Assembly: GCA_025928125.1 (NCBI GenBank)
Contig: JAICKD010000080.1
Span: 1-9,193 of the forward strand
Length of the DNA stretch: 9,193 bases
Reading direction: 5' to 3'
Source: Ktedonobacterales bacterium
Lineage (GTDB): Bacteria > Chloroflexota > Ktedonobacteria > Ktedonobacterales > JADMIN01
Shown: positions 1-5,866 of the stretch, piece by piece
Layout of the letters: the number at the start of each line of letters is the position of its first letter
How positions within the stretch are numbered: position 1 is the first letter of the stretch
Translations under genes and position numbers: made by a program
The notes under the pieces: model-generated
Seen by the model: the letters and a program-made list of their open reading frames with translations, nothing else
Told to the model about the DNA's origin: nothing
Database searches by the model: none

Positions 1-393
1 CCCCGTAGACAACAGCCCATAAGCATCATTGTACTTCTGCGCCTTGAGGTCATTGCAGAACGTACTCGTCGTGCTCAGCGGCTCTTGAAGCGCATTTTGC
101 CCGATAGCATAGACGACACCGCCAACCACGGCACAGATGACCACCACCAGCGCCGCGACCAACGCAGGAACCAGCCAGCGAGGCCGTTTCGATGAAGACG
201 ACTCAGATCGTGACGCTCTACTCGGCGTATAGCCGCCGGATTGTCGCGGGCGCGGCGACGACACTGGAGACTGCGTGGGTGGCATATCAGAATAGTCACG
301 GTTACCGGGATAATCCGATTGCCATCCCGCTCCCTGTTGTGGCTCACGTGGCTGGCGAGGTGGATAGCCAGATCCCGGATAATCAGACGACAC
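1..393 (-). CDS. Single-pass membrane protein with disordered cytoplasmic tail, C-terminus cut by window edge
   Basis: Unrecognised protein; 131 residues are visible and the rest lies beyond the left edge. I chose the GTG at 391-393 because an AGGGAG ribosome binding site ends 6 nt upstream. An in-frame TGA lies shortly before, and the first in-frame ATG is not until residue 37. Residues 1-70 are rich in Pro, Ser, Gln, Arg and Tyr, contain the element SDYPG more than once, and look disordered. A basic KRPR (69-72) precedes a strong membrane helix at about 73-97, so the N-terminus should be cytoplasmic. After the helix comes the start of an outside domain with FCNDLKAQKYNDAYGLLS (112-129). This resembles the first helix of NTF2-like/DUF4878-type domains, in which a residue pair leads into 'Y..AY.LLS'. 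The coding potential is clear: the frame stays open, the composition is coherent and the helix is clean. The function is unknown and the domain suggestion is weak. Confidence 0.75.
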   Translation of the reverse strand, partial: MSSDYPGSGYPPRQPREPQQGAGWQSDYPGNRDYSDMPPTQSPVSSPRPRQSGGYTPSRASRSESSSSKRPRWLVPALVAALVVVICAVVGGVVYAIGQNALQEPLSTTSTFCNDLKAQKYNDAYGLLSTG

Positions 394-478
394 ACACAGC
401 TCCCTTCGACACCATCGCTCACATCGAATCGATCAGCCAGGTGGTTTTTAGGATACCTCAATTCCTGCCTCTTAGCCG

Positions 479-484
479 AGTATA
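479..484 (-). promoter_or_regulatory. Candidate -10 element for the membrane protein gene
   Basis: The minus strand reads TATACT here, about 86 nt before the GTG start at 393, in a locally AT-rich stretch. No good -35 hexamer sits 16-18 bp upstream, and there is no TG extension. It is therefore only a plausible promoter for the gene running to the left edge. Confidence 0.3.
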
Positions 485-488
485 GTGG

Positions 489-514
489 AAAATTGGGCTA
501 GCGGCCCGGCTACC
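489..514 (-). terminator. Candidate intrinsic terminator of the four-gene operon
   Basis: On the minus strand, 20 nt after the stop codon of the eIF2B-like gene, GGTAGC (509-514) can pair with GCTAGCC (496-502) around a 6-nt loop. This gives a six-pair stem with one bulged G. It is followed after one base by AATTTT (489-494). The stem is short and the T-run brief, so it is a modest terminator at best, but its place at the end of the operon fits. Confidence 0.4.
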
Positions 515-533
515 AGTCATACGGGCGAGGCAA

Positions 534-1475
534 TCACCCTGCCCGCAATCGCGCGAGCGCCGCGAGCGCTGCGCCCGCCGCCTCCGCATAGCGCGCAACC
601 GTCTCGCGATCCAGCACGCCCTGTTCGGTGACGTATCCCGCAATCAACTGCGCGGGCGTCACATCGAAATAGGGATTGCGCGCGCGAAGGCCATCGACTG
701 GATCAGGCAGTAGCTCCGCCGGGTCCTTTTCTTCCAGCACCAGCGGAAAATCTGGCGCGGCGATCTTGAGCGTCTCGCAGAGCGCATAGACCGGCTTGCC
801 AGCTTCACGCGCCACCAGCGCCAGCGGATACGAGCCGACCTTGTTGACCAGGCTCCCATCGGCTCGCAGGCTGTCGGCGCCCAACACCACGCAAGTTGCC
901 TCGCTGATGAACAGGCCGCACGCCGTATCCGCGACCAATGTCACGTCAAGCCCGCTCTGGGCAAGCGCCCGTCCCATCGCAACGCCCTCGCCACCTGGCA
1001 CGGATGCGCCAATTATCACCTGGCCAATGATATGGCGTTGGCCCAGGTCGCGCAGGACATCTTCGACAGTACCGGAACGGCTCATAGTATATACGTCGCC
1101 GGGGAACAATTTCTCCGCATGCATGAGCAGGGCATGCAGCGTCTGCTCATTCTGTGTGGCGAGACGCTCCGCCATGTCGCGCAACTGTTTCCTTGCATCC
1201 GCGGGCGCCGCCGACTGGCCAGCGTCCCATATGCGCGCAGCGGTATTGGCCACCGCCGCCATACTTGGCCGTGCCGCGACCAATGCCCGCGCCGCCGTCC
1301 TCACCACGACATCCCACATGTCGTCGGAGATATCATCACGTGGCTCGCTCAACCGCAGCAGCACACCAGCCGCCGCCCGTGCCAGCCAGCTCGCCCCGTG
1401 TTCGCGGTCATCGCGGATCGCCTGGATAGATGCTTCGATGCCGGCAGGGAGTTGGTCTCTGGCGTCACTCGCCAT
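534..1475 (-). CDS. eIF2B alpha/beta/delta-like protein (IF-2B family, sugar-phosphate isomerase fold)
   Basis: A 313-residue protein of the IF-2B family, which includes eIF2B regulatory subunits, methylthioribose-1-phosphate isomerase and archaeal ribose-1,5-bisphosphate (R15P) isomerase. Residues 1-120 form an all-helical N-terminal part. The Rossmann-like C-terminal part carries SRSGTVEDVL (132-141), VPGGEG (159-164), LGADS (198-202), DGSLVNKVGSYPLAL (206-220) and NPYFDVTP (267-274). The D of GADS, catalytic in R15P isomerase, is kept as D201. The position of the catalytic Cys in that enzyme (MTHCHS) reads as Ser132 here, and the conserved TRP that precedes the W-x-G/E-G loop reads SVP. 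A canonical R15P isomerase is therefore unlikely, and the substrate is unknown. The start at 1475 overlaps the end of the NUDIX gene by 11 bp, which implies translational coupling. An upstream extension to 1661 has Arg/Trp-rich antisense-like composition and was not used. Confidence 0.88.
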   Translation of the reverse strand: MASDARDQLPAGIEASIQAIRDDREHGASWLARAAAGVLLRLSEPRDDISDDMWDVVVRTAARALVAARPSMAAVANTAARIWDAGQSAAPADARKQLRDMAERLATQNEQTLHALLMHAEKLFPGDVYTMSRSGTVEDVLRDLGQRHIIGQVIIGASVPGGEGVAMGRALAQSGLDVTLVADTACGLFISEATCVVLGADSLRADGSLVNKVGSYPLALVAREAGKPVYALCETLKIAAPDFPLVLEEKDPAELLPDPVDGLRARNPYFDVTPAQLIAGYVTEQGVLDRETVARYAEAAGAALAALARLRAG

Positions 1476-1926
1476 GATGCGTTTCCGGCGGATAGACGTG
1501 CGCGAGCGCCTCCGCCAGCCGGGGGACGGTCGCCAGCGTCTCGACCATCGGCGGCTCGTACCATCTGAACTGCGTCGCCTCCCAGTCGCTACGCAGGTGT
1601 TCGGGATGCAAAAGTCGGAACAGGAATGGATGAACCACCCAGCTCTGCGCCAGCATCTCATCGCGGAAAGCTATCGGCTCGCCGGTCAGCAGCAGATCCA
1701 CATCCTCGCGCCCCAGCCCCGCCTCCTCCTGAAGCTCGGTATACGCCTGCTCTAACGGCGTGACACCGGGCTCAACATAGCCACTGATGCCCGCCCAGGC
1801 GCCGCGATAGGTACGCACGCGCTGACTTCGCTGCGCTAGAAGCACCTCATCGTGTCCATGATCCACGCGCATCACGAAGCAGGTGACGACCGCCGTCGCC
1901 TCATTCTGCCCATCGGGAGTTGACAT
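1465..1926 (-). CDS. NUDIX hydrolase with a variant Nudix box
   Basis: A 153-residue single-domain NUDIX protein. This superfamily hydrolyses nucleoside diphosphates linked to another moiety, using Mg2+ bound by the Nudix-box glutamates. The box spans G49-L71 and keeps the metal-binding E64, E67, E68 and the G70-L71 end. Two signature positions differ: the Glu five residues after the first Gly is V55, and the Arg before the catalytic Glu is T63. A typical WAGISGY strand (44-50) leads into the box. The start is the ATG at 1926. It has a perfect GGAGG six bases upstream and lies 1 bp after the stop of the DNA glycosylase gene; an ATG at 1947 would lack such a site. The gene overlaps the eIF2B-like gene by 11 bp. 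The substrate cannot be told: the protein could be a sanitising NTPase, act on ADP-ribose or another nucleotide sugar, or have an altered role. Confidence 0.9.
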   Translation of the reverse strand: MSTPDGQNEATAVVTCFVMRVDHGHDEVLLAQRSQRVRTYRGAWAGISGYVEPGVTPLEQAYTELQEEAGLGREDVDLLLTGEPIAFRDEMLAQSWVVHPFLFRLLHPEHLRSDWEATQFRWYEPPMVETLATVPRLAEALAHVYPPETHHGE

Positions 1927-1927
1927 G

Positions 1928-2878
1928 TTAGTCCTCCAATGCGCCACCTCGCTTGATCTGTCCGGTTTCGAGCAGGCGAGTACCTAGCAAGACAAAGTAG
2001 AGATAACCCCGCCATTCACTGAGCGCCGCCAGCAATTCGGTGCGACGCGCGTCAACTTCGCCTGCCTCCCAGCCGAAGATCGCCTTGAACGCCCGTTGCG
2101 CGCCAGAGTCGCCCAAGGGGAACGCCGAGAGGCGGCCCAGCCCGCGAAGCAGAATCACCTGCGCGCTCCACCGCCCAATGCCGTGCAACTGCGTCAGCCG
2201 GGCAATCGCCGCATCGTCGTCCAGGTCCACAAGTTCATCCTCGCGAATGGCGCCGCTGAGAACCGCCTCCGCGCCGCTCCGAAGCGTCCTGACTTTGGCG
2301 ACACTCAATCCCCAGGCGCGTGTCTGCTCATCGCTCGCCTGCAAGAACTGCTCCGGCGTGGCATAGTTATAGTAGACGGTATCGTTATACACAGCGTGCG
2401 GACCAATATCGGCGATCATCCGGTTCGAGATGGCCTGCCCAGCCTCCAGGCTTACCTGCTGGTACGGCACAACCCCGACAAGCGTCGTCCAAAGGTCGGG
2501 ATAGCGTGGCGGCTTCATCCCTTCCAGTTGGGTCAGCAGGCGCGCCAGCGGCTCGTAGCAGGAGAAGGCGGCGACCACCGGCGTCAGATCGCGCGTCAGC
2601 CCCAGCATGCGGCCCAGCAGCAGCGACAGATCTTCACGCTCATCCGAGGTAAGCGGCCCATCGAGCGCGGATACTTCGACCGTCGCGGGGCCAGTCTGGC
2701 GGATTGCGATCAGGCGCTCGTGGCCGCCGACGCGCAGCACCCGGCGATAGACGCCACCCGCCCACGTATCGACCAGGTTGGTTGGGCGTCGCCGGGTGAC
2801 GGCAACCGTCAGCGCCAGATCGAATGGCGGCAGCGCGCGCAACGTGAAGCTGGTCGTGTTATCGGTCGTTGTGTCCAT
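1928..2878 (-). CDS. AlkA-like DNA-3-methyladenine glycosylase (HhH-GPD family)
   Basis: A 316-residue base-excision-repair glycosylase that would cut the N-glycosidic bond of alkylated purines in DNA. An N-terminal region of about 10-115 corresponds to the AlkA N-terminal beta domain. The helical catalytic domain follows, with PYQQVSLEAG (138-147, the QQxS motif), the helix-hairpin-helix LHGIGRWSAQVILLRGLGR (231-249) and FPLGDSGAQRAF (253-264). D257 sits where AlkA has its catalytic Asp238. The protein is somewhat longer than E. coli AlkA (282 residues). Its start overlaps the glycosyltransferase end by 20 bp, with a GGGAGAAAGAG purine tract upstream. Its stop lies 1 bp before the NUDIX start. 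No adaptive-response gene (Ada or Ogt) is next to it. Family assignment is firm; substrate range (3-methyladenine or broader) is inferred. Confidence 0.92.
   Translation of the reverse strand: MDTTTDNTTSFTLRALPPFDLALTVAVTRRRPTNLVDTWAGGVYRRVLRVGGHERLIAIRQTGPATVEVSALDGPLTSDEREDLSLLLGRMLGLTRDLTPVVAAFSCYEPLARLLTQLEGMKPPRYPDLWTTLVGVVPYQQVSLEAGQAISNRMIADIGPHAVYNDTVYYNYATPEQFLQASDEQTRAWGLSVAKVRTLRSGAEAVLSGAIREDELVDLDDDAAIARLTQLHGIGRWSAQVILLRGLGRLSAFPLGDSGAQRAFKAIFGWEAGEVDARRTELLAALSEWRGYLYFVLLGTRLLETGQIKRGGALED
1933..1937 (-). promoter_or_regulatory. Shine-Dalgarno site GGAGG that fixes the NUDIX start
   Basis: GGAGG on the minus strand, 6 nt before the ATG at 1926 and inside the last codons of the DNA glycosylase gene. 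It decides between the two possible NUDIX starts and shows that ribosomes finishing the glycosylase can re-initiate immediately. Confidence 0.8.
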
Positions 2879-4031
2879 GCTTTCTCTTTCTCCCTACCCG
2901 ATGATACACCTCCAGGTGCCGCCGGGCCACTCGCTCCCACGTAAACTCCGCCGCGCGCGCCAGACCCCTGACCCGCATCGCCTTCTGGCGGCTCGTCTCG
3001 CTCGTAACGGCCACCAGCGCATCGGCCAGCGAGGCGATATCATCTACCGGCACGATCAACGCGGCGTCGCCAGCCGCCTCGGGCAGCGCCCCGCCATCGC
3101 TACAAACGACTGGCGCCCCACATGCCATCGCCTCGATCACCGGAATGCCGAAGCCCTCATAGGCCGAAGGCATTGCCAGCACATCCGCCGTCGAGTAGAG
3201 GGCCGCGAGGTCGTCTTCCGGTACGTAGTCCAGAAAGCACACCGCATCGGCGACGCGATGCTCTTCCACGGCCTGAAAGACACTCTCGCAGAGCCAGCCA
3301 CGGCACCCGGCAATCGCCAGCATGCGCGGACCGCCCGGCTCTTGCCGCGCCTGAGCGAAGGCGGCAATCAGGTGATCGTAGCGCTTGCGCGGCTCGATGG
3401 TACCAACGGCGAGCGCCAGCGGATGCTCTAACCGATAACGGGCGTCGATGGTTGCGAGCGTCTGCCTGTCGGTGATTGGCGCAAACGACGCATCAACGCC
3501 CGGCATGATGACAGTAATGCGGTCGCGCGCTACTCCATACCGCGCCACGATGTCGGCGGCTGTAGTCTCAGAGGTGGCGATGATGGCATCGGCCCGCTGG
3601 AGCGAGCGCGGCACAACCGCCGCAAGATAGCGCGCAAGCGATGGCGTCGCGTACTGCGGGTGTGTCAGAAAGGCAAGATCGTAGATGGTTACCACGCGCG
3701 GCATGCCCAGCGCCGGCGGAAGCGCGAAATCCGTCCCATGGAACACATCCGCCCGACTAGTCAACATCTCGACCGGCAGCGGGAGGCGCAGACGATGCCA
3801 GAGTATGGCCAGGCGGCGGTTGCCGATTGGGCGACCAGCAAGTCGAATAACACGGGAACGCAAGGCCGCGGCACTGGGGAAAGGACGTGCCGCGGTCGGC
3901 GCGTCAGCGGACAGCAAGAGATATTCATCGTCACTAACCAGCTGCGCCAACGCATCTACCAGGCTGCGGGTGTAGCGTCCGATGCCAGCGCTTTGGACAA
4001 TAGCAGGCGTATAGTCAATCGCGATCCGCAT
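2859..4031 (-). CDS. GT4-family glycosyltransferase (GT-B fold)
   Basis: A 390-residue retaining glycosyltransferase of the GT4 type, which moves a sugar from a nucleotide-sugar donor to a glycan, lipid or small-molecule acceptor in the cytoplasm. It begins with the classical MRIAIDYTP strand and GIGRYTRSL (16-24), the acceptor-side loop of GT4 enzymes. It then has VFHGTDF (97-102) and VVTIYDLAFLTHP (113-125). The donor half follows with VGTIEPRKRYDHLI (209-222), containing the R/K pair for donor phosphates, and PSAYEGFGIPVIEAMACG (288-305), which holds the E-x7-E pair E292/E300. A basic tail ends the protein. I chose the ATG at 4031 because the family starts there; a purine-rich GGCGGA lies just upstream but is weak. 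It is the first gene of the four-gene operon, divergent from the unknown gene at 4233. Acceptor and donor are unknown. Confidence 0.9.
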   Translation of the reverse strand: MRIAIDYTPAIVQSAGIGRYTRSLVDALAQLVSDDEYLLLSADAPTAARPFPSAAALRSRVIRLAGRPIGNRRLAILWHRLRLPLPVEMLTSRADVFHGTDFALPPALGMPRVVTIYDLAFLTHPQYATPSLARYLAAVVPRSLQRADAIIATSETTAADIVARYGVARDRITVIMPGVDASFAPITDRQTLATIDARYRLEHPLALAVGTIEPRKRYDHLIAAFAQARQEPGGPRMLAIAGCRGWLCESVFQAVEEHRVADAVCFLDYVPEDDLAALYSTADVLAMPSAYEGFGIPVIEAMACGAPVVCSDGGALPEAAGDAALIVPVDDIASLADALVAVTSETSRQKAMRVRGLARAAEFTWERVARRHLEVYHRVGRKRKHGHNDR

Positions 4032-4086
4032 GGGTGTCCGCCAGCTCTCCATACACGCCGAGACGCCATGAAATAGGGCGCACGCC

Positions 4087-4095
4087 AGTATAGCA
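4087..4095 (-). promoter_or_regulatory. Candidate extended -10 promoter for the four-gene operon
   Basis: The minus strand reads TGCTATACT, a TG-N extended -10 with a five-of-six match to TATAAT. A start point near 4080 would leave a leader of about 50 nt before the ATG at 4031. There is no recognisable -35 hexamer at 16-18 bp, which is tolerable for an extended -10 promoter. Confidence 0.45.
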
Positions 4096-4108
4096 CGGGA
4101 TAGCACGG
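4090..4108 (+). repeat. Two ATAGCACGG copies with 10-bp period over the operon promoter
   Basis: ATAGCACGG occurs at 4090-4098 and again at 4100-4108, one base apart. Copy starts are 10 bp apart, close to one helical turn. The left copy overlaps the candidate -10 element on the minus strand. This is the spacing expected of a tandem regulator half-site, but it could also be a chance micro-duplication. Confidence 0.35.
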
Positions 4109-4141
4109 CAGGTGGGGTCACTTTGCGCAACCCGCCTGGCG

Positions 4142-4150
4142 TGATAGACT
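4142..4150 (+). promoter_or_regulatory. Candidate extended -10 promoter for the 4233 gene
   Basis: TGATAGACT on the plus strand has the TG-N extension and a four-of-six match to TATAAT. A weak -35-like TTGCGC lies 16 bp upstream at 4123-4128. The leader to the ATG at 4233 would be about 75 nt. Together with the minus-strand element at 4087-4095, it makes a plausible divergent promoter pair. Confidence 0.35.
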
Positions 4151-4232
4151 GGACTGGGACTCAGGAGTGGGCGCAGACGCCACCTGCCACTCTGGTGGAG
4201 GGATACGCGCCGGGCAGTAGCGGGGAGCGACA

Positions 4233-5648
4233 ATGAGGGGTACGTTCGGAACACTTGATGCGCGCCAGCTTGAGCGCATGCGCCAGGCGCTGGCCGAGAC
4301 CCTCTGCACGCACTTCGCCAGCCCGCCGTTTTTCGATCCGCGCCTGGGGACAGATCGCGTTCGCCCGCTGGACAGTAACAGCGTTGACGCTGTAGGCCAT
4401 TTTGTCCAATCCGTCAATTATTCGGCGCTCGATGCGATTGATGTGTCGTCCAACGAGGTCCGCCGATTTCTCGAGGGCCTCTTTTTACGTTATCTTCAGG
4501 TGAATCCGGCGTTCAAAAGCCCGCGCCATGCCCGCTACCTGCCCGCATTACGCGCGCGTGTCCCCCGGCTGGCAGCCGATGTGCATCGTGCGTTGTTAGC
4601 CTCACTGGAGGGCAAGGCCCCCAACTTTGGCGCTCCGCCGCGCAAGCAGTCATGGACGGAAGGACGCGAACGGGCGCGCAAATTATCGCAGGAAGACTAC
4701 GAACGCACCACCAGGATTCTTGAGGCGGCGATCATTCGCTCGCGCATCGACGATTACAGCAACAGCGGCTTCGTACCCCAGGCTGAGCCAGCCGACGTTG
4801 CGCGCCGTCCTCCCGCACTCGCGAGTCCAGTAGCGAATCCTTCTCCCAGCAACGATCAATGGCTCAATACTAATACCGCGAATGATCTGACGGTACCCGT
4901 CTCCGCGACAGGATTTGCCGCCGCGTTCGGCGCGCTCGGCATCAACGCGACGGGAACACAGCCTGCTCCCCCACAGCCAGTCAGTGGATCGCGCAGGCCT
5001 ACCGACCAACCCACAAGTCCGATGCCAGCGGCGTCTATTCCGTCCAGGAACGGCGCTGCGGCCCCACGTGAGCTGCCGGAAGACCTCTACGAGCTCTACG
5101 GCGACTATCTTCAGGATATGCAGCCGGATACAACCGTCACTCCGGCGGTGTCCTCGCGTCCAGCGCCGTCGTACCCAGCGCCGTCACACCTAGCCGCGCA
5201 AAGCCACCCGCAGAGTTATCCCGCAGTGCCTCGTCCCGCCACGACGCCTGCCGCAGCGCCGTGGCAATCCGCGCCAAACACTCCACCAGTCCAGGCGTCC
5301 ACGCCGAGGCCACCCCAGCCGCAACCCCAGCCGCACAGCAATGGGCAGCCAGCGAACCCATCGACGCATGCCGACCAGATGGTCTTCTGGCAGTTGCGCT
5401 ATCAATTGGAGGCGTATGTCCGGCGGGCGGCGGAAAGCTATGGGCTATCCTATAACGGTTCCGACCCATCAGCCGTGCTGGATGCCCTGCGCCAATCTGG
5501 GTTTGTGGACGAGGCCGACCTGCGCATCGCCGAGGGAATCCTCGCGCTCACCGATCGCGTGACGCGCTCCTCGAACGTCGCCATGGAAGACTATCGCCAG
5601 GCGTTCCTGCTCTACCTGCTCTACCATCGCAGCCACCTCGGCATCTGA
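4233..5648 (+). CDS. Unrecognised protein: helical ends joined by a long Pro/Ser/Gln-rich linker
   Basis: I do not recognise this 471-residue protein. The start is the ATG at 4233, with GGGGAG five bases upstream (4222-4227). Residues 1-170 look helical and charged, with runs such as LDARQLERMRQALAETL (8-24) and VRRFLEGLFLRYLQVNPAF (76-94). Residues 180-380 are low complexity, rich in Pro, Ala, Ser, Gln and Thr, and probably disordered. Within that linker an acidic, aromatic island, PEDLYELYGDYLQDM (282-296), stands out as a possible binding motif. Residues 381-471 are again helical: WQLRYQLEAYVRRAAESYG (386-404), then VLDALRQSGFVDEADL (415-430) and a final Tyr/Leu-rich helix. There is no signal peptide, membrane helix or catalytic motif, so it is probably cytoplasmic, perhaps a scaffold or adaptor. 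The C-terminal block loosely recalls HEPN/DUF4145-type helical bundles but lacks an R-x4-H motif. It is divergent from the repair operon. Confidence 0.82.
   Translation: MRGTFGTLDARQLERMRQALAETLCTHFASPPFFDPRLGTDRVRPLDSNSVDAVGHFVQSVNYSALDAIDVSSNEVRRFLEGLFLRYLQVNPAFKSPRHARYLPALRARVPRLAADVHRALLASLEGKAPNFGAPPRKQSWTEGRERARKLSQEDYERTTRILEAAIIRSRIDDYSNSGFVPQAEPADVARRPPALASPVANPSPSNDQWLNTNTANDLTVPVSATGFAAAFGALGINATGTQPAPPQPVSGSRRPTDQPTSPMPAASIPSRNGAAAPRELPEDLYELYGDYLQDMQPDTTVTPAVSSRPAPSYPAPSHLAAQSHPQSYPAVPRPATTPAAAPWQSAPNTPPVQASTPRPPQPQPQPHSNGQPANPSTHADQMVFWQLRYQLEAYVRRAAESYGLSYNGSDPSAVLDALRQSGFVDEADLRIAEGILALTDRVTRSSNVAMEDYRQAFLLYLLYHRSHLGI
5160..5185 (+). repeat. 15-bp-period tandem repeat in the linker-coding region
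   Basis: CCAGCGCCGTC occurs at 5160-5170 and 5175-5185, in the same reading frame, encoding successive PAPS units. It is a minor in-frame duplication of the kind that lengthens disordered linkers. Confidence 0.6.
5313..5335 (+). repeat. 12-bp tandem repeat encoding PQ dipeptides
   Basis: CCCCAGCCGCA occurs at 5313-5323 and 5325-5335, giving the PQPQPQP stretch of the linker. The repeat is in frame and likely prone to slippage. Confidence 0.6.
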
Positions 5649-5866
5649 CCTCCTCGTTGTCTCTCCATTTCGAGAAGAAGCAATGGAACAATTCATCGCC
5701 GTTCGCCGTCTGTTTCTTCATTGCTGAGCATAACGCCACGCATTGACCTGCTAACGCCCATGGTGGACCCCTGCCTGAGCGCGTGATATCCGGCAAGCTG
5801 GCGACGTAGTAAGGCCAAAGGAACGGTTGACTGGCACGCTTCCATATGCCAAAGGGAGGGAAGATC
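5649..5866 (+). other. Intergenic region between the unknown gene and the DUF4349 gene
   Basis: In these 218 bases I see no RNA gene and no convincing terminator or promoter. AGCAATG (5679-5685) and CATTGCT (5719-5725) form a 7-bp inverted repeat with a 33-nt loop. There are TTGAC-like hexamers at 5743 and 5827, but neither has a -10 at the right distance. An ATG at 5846 is in frame with the next gene but was not used. Confidence 0.5.
5854..5859 (+). promoter_or_regulatory. Shine-Dalgarno site GGGAGG that fixes the DUF4349 start
   Basis: GGGAGG lies 7 nt before the ATG at 5867, which makes that ATG and not the in-frame one at 5846 the start. The upstream ATG would place the ribosome binding site inside the coding region. 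Confidence 0.8.

Noticed and set aside
75..461. ATG-initiated minus-strand frame of 128 residues at the left edge
   Set aside because: Arg/Trp-rich, no domain; the overlapping frame with a GTG start, ribosome binding site and membrane helix is the real one.
1476..1661. 62-residue N-terminal extension of the eIF2B-like protein
   Set aside because: Lies wholly within the NUDIX gene, has Arg/Trp/Ser-rich shadow composition, and the family normally begins near the ATG at 1475.
796..1755. 319-residue plus-strand frame
   Set aside because: Antisense to the eIF2B-like and NUDIX genes, biased Ser/Arg/Ala composition, no domain; shadow of GC-rich coding DNA.
2096..2944. 282-residue plus-strand frame
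   Set aside because: Antisense to the DNA glycosylase gene, Arg/Gln-rich, no motif.
534..4031. Anti-phage defence operon
   Set aside because: No nuclease, helicase, NTPase, cyclase, TIR or membrane effector is present; AlkA and NUDIX are ordinary repair and housekeeping families.
4032..4130. Upstream starts for the glycosyltransferase
   Set aside because: GT4 proteins start at the MRIAIDYTP strand; the extension would run through the candidate promoter.
5373..5645. HEPN RNase or toxin at the C-terminus of the unknown protein
   Set aside because: The helical pattern is only loosely similar, and the R-x4-H catalytic motif is absent; no antitoxin-like partner is adjacent.
5649..5866. Terminator or small RNA after the unknown gene
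   Set aside because: The only inverted repeat has a 33-nt loop, there is no T-run, and no promoter elements are correctly spaced.
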